Positions 24,851-36,579 of a DNA stretch of 64,000 nt are shown piece after piece (the stretch's first letter is position 1; each line of letters opens with the position of its first letter). The stretch spans positions 2,678,882 to 2,742,881 of the forward strand of contig NW_006763295.1 in assembly GCF_000218685.1 (NCBI RefSeq). The letters are read 5' to 3'. The notes beneath the pieces are model-generated. The model had not been told where the DNA came from and searched no databases. It was given only the letters and a program-made list of their open reading frames with translations. This DNA comes from Serpula lacrymans var. lacrymans S7.9. Its lineage: Eukaryota > Basidiomycota > Agaricomycetes > Boletales > Serpulaceae. A program made the translations under genes and the position numbers.

Positions 24851-27296
24851 ATGGACGCGATACTACCTCCCTCAGAGCTTCCTCTCAAATTCCGCAGGAA
24901 AAGCTCCTCCGCTTCAAGTACAGGATCACACTTGGAATTTCGTTTTAAATACGCCGAATATCGTGATTCGACACCCCCGTTTTCACCATTTCCGTCTTCC
25001 TCCCCATTTGACACACCCTGCTCATCCTCTTCCCCACCTTTTTTCCCGAAGGATTTGGCAGACGATGCGCGCACAAGAAGCACAATAACGGATGACTTTG
25101 ACACTTGTGAAGATGATGTAGCTCCCTCTTGGAGGTATCGCCGTCAGCACGTGTGTAATCCAAAATCACCGCAGATGCAAGAACCAAGCCCTCTGCTGTT
25201 TAACAAGCATGGTCTTTACTTGCCCAGTGATGATGAACCGTCGATGTCCGCAAGCTTTAGCGCCGGCACTCTTTCGGATCATTCGCGGCGGAGCCAGCTA
25301 TTTTCCTCTGACCGTAATTCCGAGAGTGCAGATGAAGGAGAATACGGATTTGAAACCTTGGATACACGAATCCGAAGGACTTATTTTGCTGTTTCTGAGG
25401 AACGGGGACGTTGGCAGAGCAGTCCTATTCCTATGCGCACACATATTCGTGAAACGTTTCCCCCACATCCCATTCGCCGTCATTCGAATCATGGTGCGAC
25501 GTCTTTTGAACATAACAATCCGTTAGAATGTGCGGCTGGACAATCTTGTTCAGAATTTTCAGAAAAAGTGGAAGCCAGTGACACAAATATGCTGCCTTTT
25601 TCGTCTCCAATATCATCCCCCCCTCCAAATTATGCTTCGAGTCCTGGCCCTACTTGTGATCAACATAGGCTACAAGTGATAGAATGTGTCAGTGGTGGAA
25701 CCGCTACGCCCACCACGGATTTTATTCACAATGCCGAAATCAAGAAATTTGGAGTGGCTAGTACGTTGATTGCACCACAGGACGAACACGATGACGGAAG
25801 CGTGTTCCGGTTTTCGTCCCCTTTACCTCCTTCATCACTTCCGGCGTCTCCCATGTCTATCGGGCCGTCTGGCGAGGATAGTCCCAGAGTAGATCCCATG
25901 ATACTAAATGAAGGTGATTCAGCGGTTAGTGTGAGTGGCAAGAGTCTCATTATCTTGTATGTTCTGGATTCTCATCAACTCATAGTTCGAAACCCTATGT
26001 TCATGCGAAAGTAATACTTCGAAAAGCGCAGATGGCACTCCCTTATATGTGTCACGTGATTCGCCCTTTAACACTGATCAAACAACTGATAATCCATCGC
26101 CATCTACTATGACCTCTGAACGCCAACCCTCACTCCCTCCGATTATATCACCTCAGTTCAAGGAAGAGGTCACTACAGCCCAAGGCGGCCCACAACTTTC
26201 GGTACCTCGGCTTTCACCACCTCAGCTTTCACTTACCAGTCAGGTAAACATACCTAGTGGCTCGAAGTTATCTTCGCAGCATGTGTTTTCCAAAGCTCCC
26301 CTTGCAAACAAAAAAAATGAACCACATCCTGGTCAGGATCGGGAGAAAGTAGACTCATTAGCCCTGGGGTTAGATTTTGATGTTGGAGCAACGGCCAATG
26401 TAATGTCGGTCTTACCCTCTCGGACAGAGACGCCGACGGGGATATCGCTATCAACGCAACCGCCTCTGGCGAATAACGAGGGGATGGACGCCTCTACACA
26501 CGTTCCCAAAGGAAGAAAGAAAAGCAAGCACAGAGTGAAACGCGAAGACCATGAAGCAAGTCTCGCCGATAGCCAAGAAGGGTGTTCTCGTAAAAGGCGT
26601 AAAGTTGAAAAGGGCGAAGCTCCTGACCCTAGTCCTGTGCCTGCATGTAAGAATCGTGGCAGCAACGGAAGTAAGAAGTCAGATCGAACTGGACGAAGAG
26701 CAGGAACCTCGAGGTCGCGGTCGCGCATTAGATCAGACAAAGCAAGTGGGGATGAAGCTTCTCGAATATGCGATGCTCCTTCATCCTCGTTGCCTCTATC
26801 CTCGGAGGAACTTCCCCCACGTCCTGGTTCGCCTTCGTTAGATCCACATATTGTTTCCCCACCATCAACAGAGCCGAATGCACAGGCACGTGTCGAGTTA
26901 ACTGGAATGCTCGTTGAATGTTTAGGAACATCTCGAGCGTCGTCAATGGCCCCTTCCGCTTTATACACCACGCTCATCCGTAGTCATCCTGCTCTTAAAA
27001 CAGTAGAGCGAACTAAGCGGGAGTGGATCACACTGATCTCATCGGTTTTGGAAGAAGTAGGTGAGCGTTGCGGAATGTTCGGGCGGGTGGAGAGTAGTGG
27101 GAAGGACGAGAAGGATAGGCCACTAGAGGCAAGGTGGTTCTATGTCCCAGAGAAGGATGAGGATCAGGAGAGAGCTGTAGTGATCACTTCACTGATGCCC
27201 CGTCCCGCAAAGAGAAGTGAAACCAAGAAGTACAAACAATACTATTATCGCCCACTGGACAAGATATCGAGATGGGATCCAGAAGATGCCATATGA
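24851..27296 (+). CDS. Conserved protein of unknown function, probably nuclear
   Basis: Two exons, 24851-25956 and 26012-27296, joined by a 55-base GT-AG intron and in phase, giving 796 residues. No catalytic domain is recognised. The first 600 residues are disordered: Ser/Pro-rich, with many short SP motifs, acidic patches, and a basic stretch near GRKKSKHRVKRE and RKRRKVEKGE that looks like nuclear localisation signals, then RAGTSRSRSRIRSD. The C-terminal 140 residues look folded: ELTGMLVECLGTSRASSMAP, SALYTTLIRSHPALKTVERT, KREWITLISSVLEEVGERCG, then EARWFYVPEKDEDQERA and KKYKQYYYRPLDKISRWDPE. The helical pattern with Trp and Tyr suggests a small winged-helix-like or protein-binding module, and I believe this tail recurs in other Agaricomycetes. 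Function unknown; a chromatin or transcription role is only a guess from composition. Confidence 0.75.
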
Positions 27297-27928
27297 CGAT
27301 GCTCTCGCATGAGCTTGAGGCCAGCTAATGCACAACACACTCCTCCTTCGCTTTACTGTGCACACAGAAGATTTCTAGCTGGGGCTTTTTACTTTCTTGT
27401 ACTCCAGCTTATTATGTGCCATTTCAGTTTCGACTACCTTTATTTGCTTTACGTTGGCTGTTAGTCTTCGACAGTATTCGTTTTCGTTGCCTTTTGGGGT
27501 TTCAAAATTTTCAACACTTGTTATTTTCTCGTGCAATGATACATTTCATGCCGATTTGGACTGAATACATCCCCGTTTACAATTTAAATGTATAATCAGA
27601 TAAGAGTCTTGTTCCAAAGGGAACCATAGCCTTCCATGGACAAACCCGTTCGAAGAAAGACAGTCGAACTACCAAAATATCCCGTCTCCTACCCACCCTC
27701 TATTTCGAGATAGGAGGGATTTATCCTAGTGGTTTGATGAAATAAAAAATAAATTACATGACATGACTGGAACATCTACAAGGGGAGCGTGTAAGATATA
27801 TTATCAACCTTGCAGATGGGCCGAAACAGATAGTTCAAGTACAGTACCTGCACTACTGTTTGTAACATACATTTCTAAGATTAAGATTTGTATAAAATTC
27901 AGTAATTACAACCCATTGCCATTGAGTG
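27297..27928. other. Convergent intergenic region
   Basis: About 0.6 kb between two facing 3' ends. It is AT-rich with T-runs near 27480-27530 and AATAAAAAATAAATTA at 27740-27755, suitable for polyadenylation. No gene seen. Confidence 0.5.
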
Positions 27929-29582
27929 TCATTTATGAGAATCAAGGACGAGACTGATCAACCCGACCAATCCAAGTGCACTTCCTGACGTTACCACCAG
28001 CGCTACCGTCCACATTATCCGCACTTGGTCAAGCTCCCGTGGAAGATACTCCATAATTACATCTGCCTTATTCCCTAGGCCCAGCTTGGCGGATTCACAG
28101 TAGCATTCGTTATAGAGAGTGCTGAGCTGAAATAAACATACAACAATTATCCATATAGTGTTGCGTGTTGCAATCATTTTCCCAAGCCGATATTGAATTT
28201 CTGATGTGGTTCTAGCAGCATGTGCGGCGCGAGCAGGTCGACTTGTAAATGATTTATCGTAAGAGTTGGAATAATGCGAAAGGACGCTAGACACAATTAG
28301 CATCATCCACACGATATTGGATAATGCGCCGGATAGACATCCTAGAGCCTAAACAACATTCAGTAAGAACTGCTGGGCATCTACAAATTGATACTAATAC
28401 TGACTTTCGGTGGCGAGTACCAGGCATTGAGCGCAGCCACTCCGATTGTTCCCCATTGCAATGCAGACGCCATTAAAGAAGCGAACAACATGCGAGTAAA
28501 GATACCAGAGGGCCAATGGCTACGATAAGCAGGTTGTCGCGGCCTGCGATAGGCGTCTACCGCATCTCGGTCCCCTGAACGATGATCAGGGTGTATACCA
28601 CCATTTTCACTCTCATGCCATTTCCGCAGAAGGACTGACAGGCCGCCGAGCCCATGCGTATTCCGAAGCCAATAGAAACGTAGCAAAAATCTCCTCTACA
28701 GCTTTTGCCCATGGCAGTGCTCTTGCATAATTGAATATCGGTGGACTTCGGCCTTCATCAGAGGAGTCAAGCTTTTCATCCCCGTGGACAGCTATGGATA
28801 TAGCCCTTTCATTTGATAGGAAAGAATGACGTACAGCCCCTTGGTGGCTTGCAACGTACGACATGGCGCTTGCACGATCGAGTACACTTTTTAAGCGGCC
28901 AAAATCGCATTTTGGAGACAACTGCAGCCATCCGACGACTACGGCCGGTAGCCACAGCCAGGCTGAATCTACAACTTAACTTGTCCATTAATCCACATAC
29001 TAGTGCTTGAGTTGTCCGCCAGGGAATCGACAAAAGTAAGAATATAGGCCACGATGACCCATATGATGGATGTAGCTGCAGAAATTGACCAGGTGTGGGT
29101 GTATTTGAGAAAGTCGGCGAGATCATACCACCAGGCATCGTTCTGTGGTAGCACGACAAGAGAAGAGAGTAATGATTTTTGGGTCGCCACTCTTAGGGGT
29201 GCTTGATGCAAAAAAGTAAGAACGCGAACAGCATAGACGGTGTTCGGGTAAGCCAGAGCCTCAAAACGACGAGCGATCCAGCGATTATCGAGGACTGTTA
29301 AGATCAAGGTGTATCCCGCGAGCATGGTTGACCCAATGGTCAGGAAAACAGAAGTGAAGTTGTCCAAACGGTGTCTCGCGCCAAACGGCAGCTGTGAAAT
29401 GAGAGAGAGATAGGGAAGTAACCACATGCTGAACTGCTGCGAAAAAAAAAAAAAGACCGCGAGAATGATGGTGGTTCACCTTCGCAAGCTGACACGCAAA
29501 GGTCGTAGGTGATCGCAGTTGCGTAGGAGATATTCACCGGATTGCACTTGAAGTCAAGTCCGCCGACTTGTGAGGAGTTACG
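27929..29582 (-). CDS. Multi-pass membrane protein of unknown function
   Basis: Reverse-strand gene with the stop at 27929-27931. The N-terminal part reads GGLDFKCNPVNISYATAITY, probably extracellular. It is followed by an intron and a membrane block: MWLLPYLSLISQLPFGARHR, LTIGSTMLAGYTLILTVLDN, then a soluble stretch with AVRVLTFLHQAPLRVATQKS. Further spans are SISAATSIIWVIVAYILTFV, a segment near the C-terminal half (IATRNTIWIIVVCLFQLSTL), and the last, IMWTVALVVTSGSALGLVGLISLVLDSHK (about 29 residues to the stop). The SQLPFGARHRLDN block looks like a conserved motif in basidiomycete hypothetical proteins. No transport or enzyme signature is visible. The start codon is not found: the open frame around 29580 lacks an ATG, so an upstream short exon is likely. 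The intron near 29440 has a 13-T tract before its acceptor; its donor is ambiguous. Confidence 0.65.
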
Positions 29583-31647
29583 CTTTAGCTCAGCTAAGCA
29601 GGTAGTATAAGTTCACGGCATGTGCATGGGAAGCCACATTGCTAATATAGCATAGATTTCTAGCAAACTAATCAGCATACTGCCAGAACGAGAAAAACGA
29701 ACGGACCGAGGAACCTCTGTGGTTGGCGACACATGAAATAAAGCGAACGTGTGCACGTTGAGTTCCAGTTCACCGAGCGAGATAATTTGTTTAGTGTATT
29801 ATATGTTATTCCTTTTCAAACAATAAGACATGTTTCCAGTGAAATGTCTTTCCGTAAGTAGATAGGAAATGTACCCCAGAGGCTCGCCCGGCGGAGAGGT
29901 GTGTAGAAGCAGCGAAAGCCCGGAATAATTGCAGTCGTACTTATGAAGCGACCGGAGCCTCTGTCACTCTTGACCAATAACACGAGGCATAGATGAGAAA
30001 GTTGACAGCAATTCAGGGACCCGATGATTGATTTTTGAGACTATCAGATTAGCTGCCCGGTGATTACTCAACAGCATTGTCTTTCAACGGGCTCAAAATG
30101 AAGATTGTGACGACATTTGAATCTCACCAACACCGAAGGTCACCGTGATAAGAAGATCCGTAATATAAATTTAAAAAAGAGTACTTTTTTTTGACCTGAT
30201 GAGCGTGAAGACCATCCCGCACAACGCCGCTGTCACGATCACGAAGAGTTGGACTGTCTTGGACATGGAGCAGATCTCGGGCGGCCGAGGATTCACAGCA
30301 TGAGTTGTGTTGTCATGAGCAAGAGGTGTCTACTCGGTACCGATCCTGTTGTAGCTTTACCGAGCGACGCGCAAGTGCGAGTTAGCCTATCTCGGTGGTT
30401 TGCAGAAGACCGGCTAGCCTGAGTTTAGGAGGAGGAGCGTCTTTTAAGTTCACTGGGTTGTATGTATTGTTTGTTTTCGAGGCTCTTGCCAAACAAACGT
30501 CTTATATAGACCTTCCTCGCAGATCATAGTGGCCGCGATTTGCAAGCTTTGTTCATGCAACGCTCATGGTCGGATAGCGATAGCTCCTGCGTCATCCGAA
30601 AACTACAGAATATTGATGACCTACGTCAAAAGAAATGAACCCTATAGTCCTTGCGAACAGCTCGGAATGCTGACCTGAGAAATGCGACCGTAAGTTACGG
30701 GGTATGAGATAGCTGTCAGCGTTAAAAGAATTTAATTTCAAAAAATAAAAGATAATTGTGTATAATTAACTGATTACTTCGAAACACTGGACAGATTCAG
30801 ATTCAGAACACAGAGTAATTTGCAACTGCTGACGCAACAGTGCCCAACTTGAAGCTTAAAGTCTCATCAGTGTCAGAACTACCGCCTCATGCCTGTGCAA
30901 TTCTACCTTCAAGCATCCATGTTTTCTTTATCTCGAGTCCCACGACGTGCTGCGTATTCAGAAGTTTACTTCGACGGAGGAAAAAAAGTCTTCCTAAACG
31001 ACAGCTAAGTGAGCGACGAGGTGGAGCTCGGACTATCGTTTTATGATCCCGCAGCAGCTTCCCGCTCCAACCCTTTACTCCACTGGGAATATCACCAAAG
31101 CGATACATATTATCGCCAGGATTTGGGGTTCTCGAACTTGTAACACTTTTAGAGGGTACCTGCCGTATACGTATATCGAGGGATATCTCACTCCACAACG
31201 GCTGATGCAACTGAGACCAGCTCTGACAGTCTCGTCGCCGATCTAGACTGCTACGTTACATTGACCCTTTAAGTGCTTGAAAAGTTAGTGCACTGAAATG
31301 GCTGCTTCATAAGATATTCCTCACCGGACACTGTGGGTGTCATTGTCGCGGTCTGGTGGGGAGTACCAGCGGGTGGGTGAGCTAAAGGAGGACGTGTAGG
31401 CGTGGGAACGTGACGTCATGTCGCTTTCATTCTTGGCATGTAGTAGACACCCTGGAAGTTGGATGGAGCACAACTACACGACCAATCCAAAGGTAAATGC
31501 GGTTGCAAGATACCCGCGCACGTGGGCTTTCATGTATAAAGCAACACCTGCTGCGCAATGTCCATTCCCGCCCATATACCACCGTCACACATACTACTCA
31601 TCTCATTCTTTTTTCAGATTTCCTCCTTTCAACATCTTCATCAAACC
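29583..31647. other. Long intergenic region between divergent genes
   Basis: About 2 kb. Holds the promoters of the reverse membrane protein (and probably its first exon) and of the forward methyltransferase-like gene. Short frames at 30840-31246 on both strands show no coding character. No repeat or transposon ends recognised. Confidence 0.45.
31535..31540 (+). promoter_or_regulatory. TATA box of the methyltransferase-like gene
   Basis: TATAAA in CATGTATAAAGCAACACC lies 107 bases before the ATG at 31648. It favours that ATG over an in-frame ATG at 31558, which would be only about 20 bases from the TATA box and therefore probably upstream of, or at, the transcription start. Confidence 0.5.
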
Positions 31648-32926
31648 ATGGCATTATATTCCCGTCATCCACGTTTCACGATAGCTTTACTTGTCTTAAT
31701 TTTCATTTTCGTTCTTTTATTTGCCAACTCGGGATCGCCAGACATGTTGGAGCGCCCATATCCCGTGGCTTTGAGCAAGACAACATCTCTACCGCCAGGC
31801 TTCTTTGTTCAGGAACAACTGAAGTTAAATGAGGCGCACTATCAGGACATGCTTGAACAACGGCAAGGTCTGATCGCAAAGTGGGGGCCGACAGCAGAAA
31901 AGGTCGATCCGTGAGTCTACTTTGCTGTCGCACCTGTTACCATATTCCTGTATCTCACCTACTTTTGTCATCCAGTTTCCCATCGAACGGCGAATTCTAC
32001 ACACTTTGTATGTCGTTTCGCGCGGCTATCTTTCTACCAGATTTTTAAACGTTCGCAGGGGATTTCTTCCTACCGTCTTTCAGATGTCCACACAAAGTTG
32101 AACGTGTTGGTATCATGGGTGACGGGGGCAAATGGACTTGCGGATTGGAACGTGTCATTCCAAAGAAGAACTGTGTCATGTATTCTTTTGGTACGCCGCC
32201 CTGAATCATCTTCGCCAAGATGGGGGTCTGATGTCCAGATATAGGCATTAATGGCGAATCATCTTATGAAGCTGAAATTATGGAGCGGGCCAAAGGATGC
32301 CAGCTCTATGGATATGATTTCAGTGTATACAGCGTACGTATTTTGCTCTTGGAGCATGCGTTACTTCAACAGTAACCTTGACTATTTCAGTTTGGGCCTG
32401 AGATTGAACACGTTCCCTCCATCAAAGCCCGCTCGCATTTCTACTCGTATGCACTAGGGCCTAAAGATGCCTATGCAACCGAAGACTTCCCAAAGACTTA
32501 CAGCCTCCGCACACTCATGGAGAAAAATGGTCACGACTTTATCGACATTCTCAAAGTCGATATCGAAGGCGGAGAATTCGAATCTCTCGATACTTTCATC
32601 GACAGCTTCGACGGAGAGCCATTACCCTTTGGCCAGTTACAACTGGAAGTACATGCCTTCCGAAGCGAGACTGTCACAGATTTCGCCAAGTTCTTGAAAT
32701 GGTGGGAGAAGCTTGAAAGAGCGGGATTGAGACCGTTCTTTTCCGAGCCGAACTTGGTCTATGTGAATCTGGTCAGGGGCGTTCGACCAGATCTGATAGA
32801 AGTGAGTGGTATTCTTACCGTCACGTCGATAGATCGGAACTCATGACATCCCCCTAGTATTCTTTCATTAACATCAGGGGTAACCACGAGTTGGTATCCG
32901 ACGGATTCCTTCATCACCAAAAGTAA
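31648..32926 (+). CDS. Membrane-anchored methyltransferase-like protein (METTL24-type domain)
   Basis: Six exons in phase: 31648-31910, 31976-32007, 32059-32190, 32245-32333, 32391-32801 and 32858-32926, giving 331 residues. The N-terminus has one membrane span, FTIALLVLIFIFVLLFANSG, after a few basic residues, so a type II protein of the secretory pathway with a lumenal catalytic domain is likely. The domain begins with WDFFLPSFRCPHKVERVGIM, then GDGGKWTCGLERV, CVMYSFGINGESSYEAEIM and GCQLYGYDFSVYSFGPE. Next come DFIDILKVDIEGGEFESLD and PFGQLQLEVHAF. The KVDIEGGE stretch is the FkbM/METTL24-like signature. No substrate is known for these proteins. The very short second exon (32 bases) was identified because it restores FYTLWDFFLPSF. 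Confidence 0.85.
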
Positions 32927-33400
32927 TGACAAATATTGTATAATACATATACATTTTACATAGGACACTACGCATTTTCTACTGTACCCAATACAATCCT
33001 ATCACATTTGAACCACCTGTAACTTGAATTGACAGATAGCAGCCCACATTATCATCATTCATCAAGTATACTCGCAGACCTAATTTACTGAGGCGCCGAT
33101 AGCATTCATAGGCTTTCATGTTCTGTCAAATGTTCCTTCGTCCCATATGGGGTGTGCCTTGTACTTAAGTCACCACCATCAACATCTCAAGTTATAGAAC
33201 TCTAGCCCTTGCTATCCAATGACCACAGCTGTATTGACAGTGAGTATCATGCGTTCCACCTTTACGTGAGAAGGCATTCCGACGTCCTTCCCGCCCAGTT
33301 CTCGTTCCGCCTCCAGGATAAATTTGAACAACCTCACCTGCCATAAATAGACCCTGACGTCTCCACTTAGTCATCCGATTCCCTGGTCTGCTGACCTGCG
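32927..33400. other. Intergenic region and glyoxalase I promoter
   Basis: About 0.47 kb. A TATA-like ATAAATA at 33343-33349 lies about 55 bases before the glyoxalase ATG. Otherwise nothing recognised. Confidence 0.45.
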
Positions 33401-34355
33401 ATGAACACTATCAAACGGTTTCTCCTCAACAGCTTCAGACCCAAGCGCTCTCCCCAGCTTCCTTCTTCCCCCCGACGCAGTCTCACCACTAAACCACCTG
33501 TCAGGATGCCTCGCACTGCTGAGACCGCTAGTTACAAGGTGAGAGCTTCCCCTATCATATCCAAGGCCCCAAGTTCTCAGCGTTTCTGATTCATGTTTTT
33601 GAATTTAATCGCACGCAGTTCAATCACACGATGATTCGTGTCAAGGACCCCAAGTTGTCGCTCAAGTTCTACTGCGACGTATGTCTTTTCTTTTTTTTGT
33701 GTAGGCTTATGATGTCATTTGTAATTATCTGATCTTTATCGTTCAGGTACTCGGCATGGATGTTATCTCTGGTGAGTACCTACCGCATATATCTCGACCC
33801 CCCTATACTTCCTCACGAATGAATCCGACAGAAAAAAACATGGGCGATTTTACGCTGTACTTCCTCGGATACGACCATGACAACAGCATGGAGCTGTTAC
33901 CTGAAGAAAGGGAAAAGAAGCGATTCAACCGCGAAGGTGAGAATCCCATACCCTCCTATCATTTCTATACACCAGCCTGTGTATCAACCAAACCTGATCT
34001 AAAAACTCACCGTGCTTCCTGTCTTTCTTCCACGCAGGGATCTTGGAACTCACACACAACCACGGAACCGAGTCCGATGCCAGCTTCCAAGGCTACTCCA
34101 GCGGCAATTCTGACCCCGGCAGAGGTTTCGGCCATATCGCCATAACCGTGGACAACATCGAAGAGGCTTGCGCGAGGCTTGAGAGCCTCGGTGTTCCTTT
34201 CAAGAAACGGCTCACCGATGGCAAGATGAAGAACATTGCATTCATCCTCGACCCTGATGGGTAAGCTATCTTTTCTTGTCTGCCTTTCGTACCGTGGCTG
34301 ACAAGTTGATTTTAGCTACTGGGTCGAGATCGTTCCTGGCGCTATCAAGTTGTAA
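33401..34355 (+). CDS. GLO1: Glyoxalase I (lactoylglutathione lyase)
   Basis: Isomerises the methylglyoxal-glutathione hemithioacetal to S-lactoylglutathione, detoxifying methylglyoxal. Six exons in phase: 33401-33538, 33619-33678, 33747-33771, 33832-33936, 34038-34260 and 34316-34355, giving 196 residues. After a leader, the single vicinal-oxygen-chelate unit reads [94 protein letters not shown]. The metal ligands are the expected His (NHTMIRV), Glu (ILELTHN), His (GFGHIAI) and Glu (YWVEI). The length is that of human-type single-unit enzymes, not the double-unit yeast Glo1. The first 35 residues ([20 protein letters not shown] and on) are basic and Ser-rich, resembling a mitochondrial presequence; a second ATG at residue 36 could give a cytosolic form. 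Confidence 0.95.
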
Positions 34356-35643
34356 GCCCATTTTAGCTGTGTTTTGGAAGACGTGGAGTTGAGAAGTGAA
34401 AAAGGAGTCAATTGTAAGCTGTACGAGTAACTGAATGCCATAGTAGTCTTGTAAAGCTGTGTACCTCGAATGAACTGGATTGTGCTGTAAGATCTATGAC
34501 ATCAGTCGTTATCGTGTTGTAAAGATGGGACTCCTGTTTGATGACGATTTTATAACGGACGGACGAGATAGTTTCTGCTAAAAGAGATGTGCTCACTGCG
34601 GTACCAGACCTAGGATAGAGATCTTGTCATCACTAGCTTGACGTCATTTGTTGCTCCTCGTATCTATCTTAATTAGTTTAGGCACCAGTATTCGAACATC
34701 CTGAAATATCGTTCAGACGTACGCACAGGAAAGTGGAAACCGTGTTGCAGGATGATGTAAAAATGAACAAACACCGCCCTTTGCTCGTAAAAAAAACTCT
34801 CATACATACAAGTCCTCTAAGTGAAACGATCTGCATGAACAAGATGGCTTACTTTAGAACTGGCCTGGGCCGCTGTCTGAGCGCACATATAGCTCCTGGA
34901 ACAACGCGCCAACTCGGTTGATGCGGCTGATGAGCTGAAGAATGGATGATGACATCTGGGCGCGGAAGAAATGATCTCCGGCGATCCCTAGTCCACATTC
35001 ACTCACCACCATTCGCGATCTCCACCCGATGGCCGTGGGGCGTAAAAATAATGTCCATGCTCTGCGCGTCCGAGGAGATTGGCGGTATGTATATCATCAG
35101 GTCAGGAAAACTGTCAATGTCAGAAATGTTAAATATTGTCGTGGCGTTATTCTTGCCTTGACGCTAAATCCGTTTCACTGTCATCAACGTTATAATGTAC
35201 CTGAATAGCGTAAGAGTGCATAGACCCTTGTTAAGTATCAGGACAGGATGCAGAATTGAAACGCGATCTCGCCAGCTTGCTTAAGTTGTCGCAGGAGATT
35301 TGTGCAGTATTCAATGCGATGAGATACATTGGACATAATGCCGTCACCGTTTCGGAGAAATGTGCATGAGGCAAAAAAGCCGTTCGGAGAAACTGGGCAT
35401 TGACGAAGGACAGAAGGAGCACTCGTGAGCGTTTGAATTCCGAGTGTCAAGCTAGACGCTCTGGCCGATGGGTCAATAAAAGGAAGGATGACGATATTTT
35501 TCTCCGGCCGAGAAACGGACCTCAACCTCCGGCTACTCGTATCATGCCCGGACTCACCGAGTCCGCATCACCAGTATATGCGAAGTGCAGATGAATACAT
35601 TCGCGCTAGATGTACACATATAATATAATGTTAAGTATCGCAA
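34356..35643. other. Convergent intergenic region
   Basis: About 1.3 kb between two facing 3' ends. Open frames at 35231-35594 on either strand overlap each other and show no coding pattern. No RNA gene or repeat recognised. Confidence 0.45.
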
Positions 35644-36579
35644 CTATGAAGCTAGCTTACGTCGCTTAGCTTCTGGCTGAGAGTCTCTACTACCCTCGTC
35701 TGACCGCCTCGAACCAGCATCCTTAGTACTTGTCGATTGTGATGGTGAATTTGAAGACTCGGTCGGCGTGACTTTTGCCTTCTTCTTGACTAGTACGCCT
35801 TTCAGCAGTTTCTTCGTGTCTTTCTTCGTGGATGGTGCTGGAACGCTTTTGCTTTTGCTAGTAGTTGCAGGTAGACTGGGAGATTGTTCAGAGCTTGGTG
35901 TAGTAACTGGTTGAGGCTTGTTCATCGCATTTTCTCGTGCAACGACAGCTCTGAAGAACATGTTAGCGACTTCTTAGCTTGCAATATATTTGAATTACTT
36001 TTTGAAATCCATTAGTTCTTCGCCATCTTGCTGCTTCCTCAACCGTTCTTCCTCATTCTGCTTTTCTCGAAGGGAGTCTAGGAACATGATTTCGTCCTCC
36101 TCCAACGCACGAAACTGGTTAGCTTTAAAGTGCGAGGTCAATAAGATAAGGGAAATTGCAAGTCTAAGCCTTACCTAGCTTCGTCTTTTCCTCCCATTCC
36201 TCTTGTTTTGCAGCCTACCGAATGTAAGTACATGTTAGTAAAAGGGGAATACATTGCAATGCACCCTGTTCGCAGCCAGTTTCTAAGTAAAGATAGATTA
36301 ATATACTGCATATCAATAGCTATAGTCAACTTACCTCAGCTAAGCTCCTGCCATCGTACGAGTCCTCGTTTACCGGCAATTTTGGAGGCTCCTGGCCAAG
36401 TCTGCAGGCATTTGGCTTAGTCTATACTACCGAGTACATGTATAACGGTTGAAAGCTCACCTGGCATATGCCGCCTTCCACTGTTCTTCACGACGTGATT
36501 TGGCTGCTTCGATATCAGTCGACGAAACGAAACGCGAGCCGACAACTCCTTCGGAAAGTGATGGTACTGCTTCCTCCAT
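35644..36579 (-). CDS. PSME3IP1/NIP30 (FAM192A) N-terminal domain protein
   Basis: Five exons on the reverse strand, in phase: 36579-36461, 36401-36335, 36214-36175, 36122-35999 and 35950-35644, giving 218 residues. The N-terminal half matches the NIP30 family: GSRFVSSTDIEAAKSRREEQ, then DSYDGRSLAE, KQEEWEEKTKLANQFRALEE and DEIMFLDSLREKQNEEERLR. The pattern (RFVS, DxRSLAE, Q-W-E-E-K, LDEDE-FLD) is characteristic. In animals the protein binds the PA28-gamma proteasome activator; fungi such as this may lack that partner or use another. The tail is Ser/Thr/Lys-rich with KKLLKGVLVKKK and EAKRRK patches that suggest nuclear location. A donor-like GTAAGC just before the end leaves a small chance of a further exon. 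Confidence 0.85.

Noticed and set aside
26333..26977. Open frame of 214 codons on the reverse strand
   Set aside because: Mirror of the well supported two-exon forward gene; composition is that of reverse-translated Ser/Pro/Arg-rich sequence.
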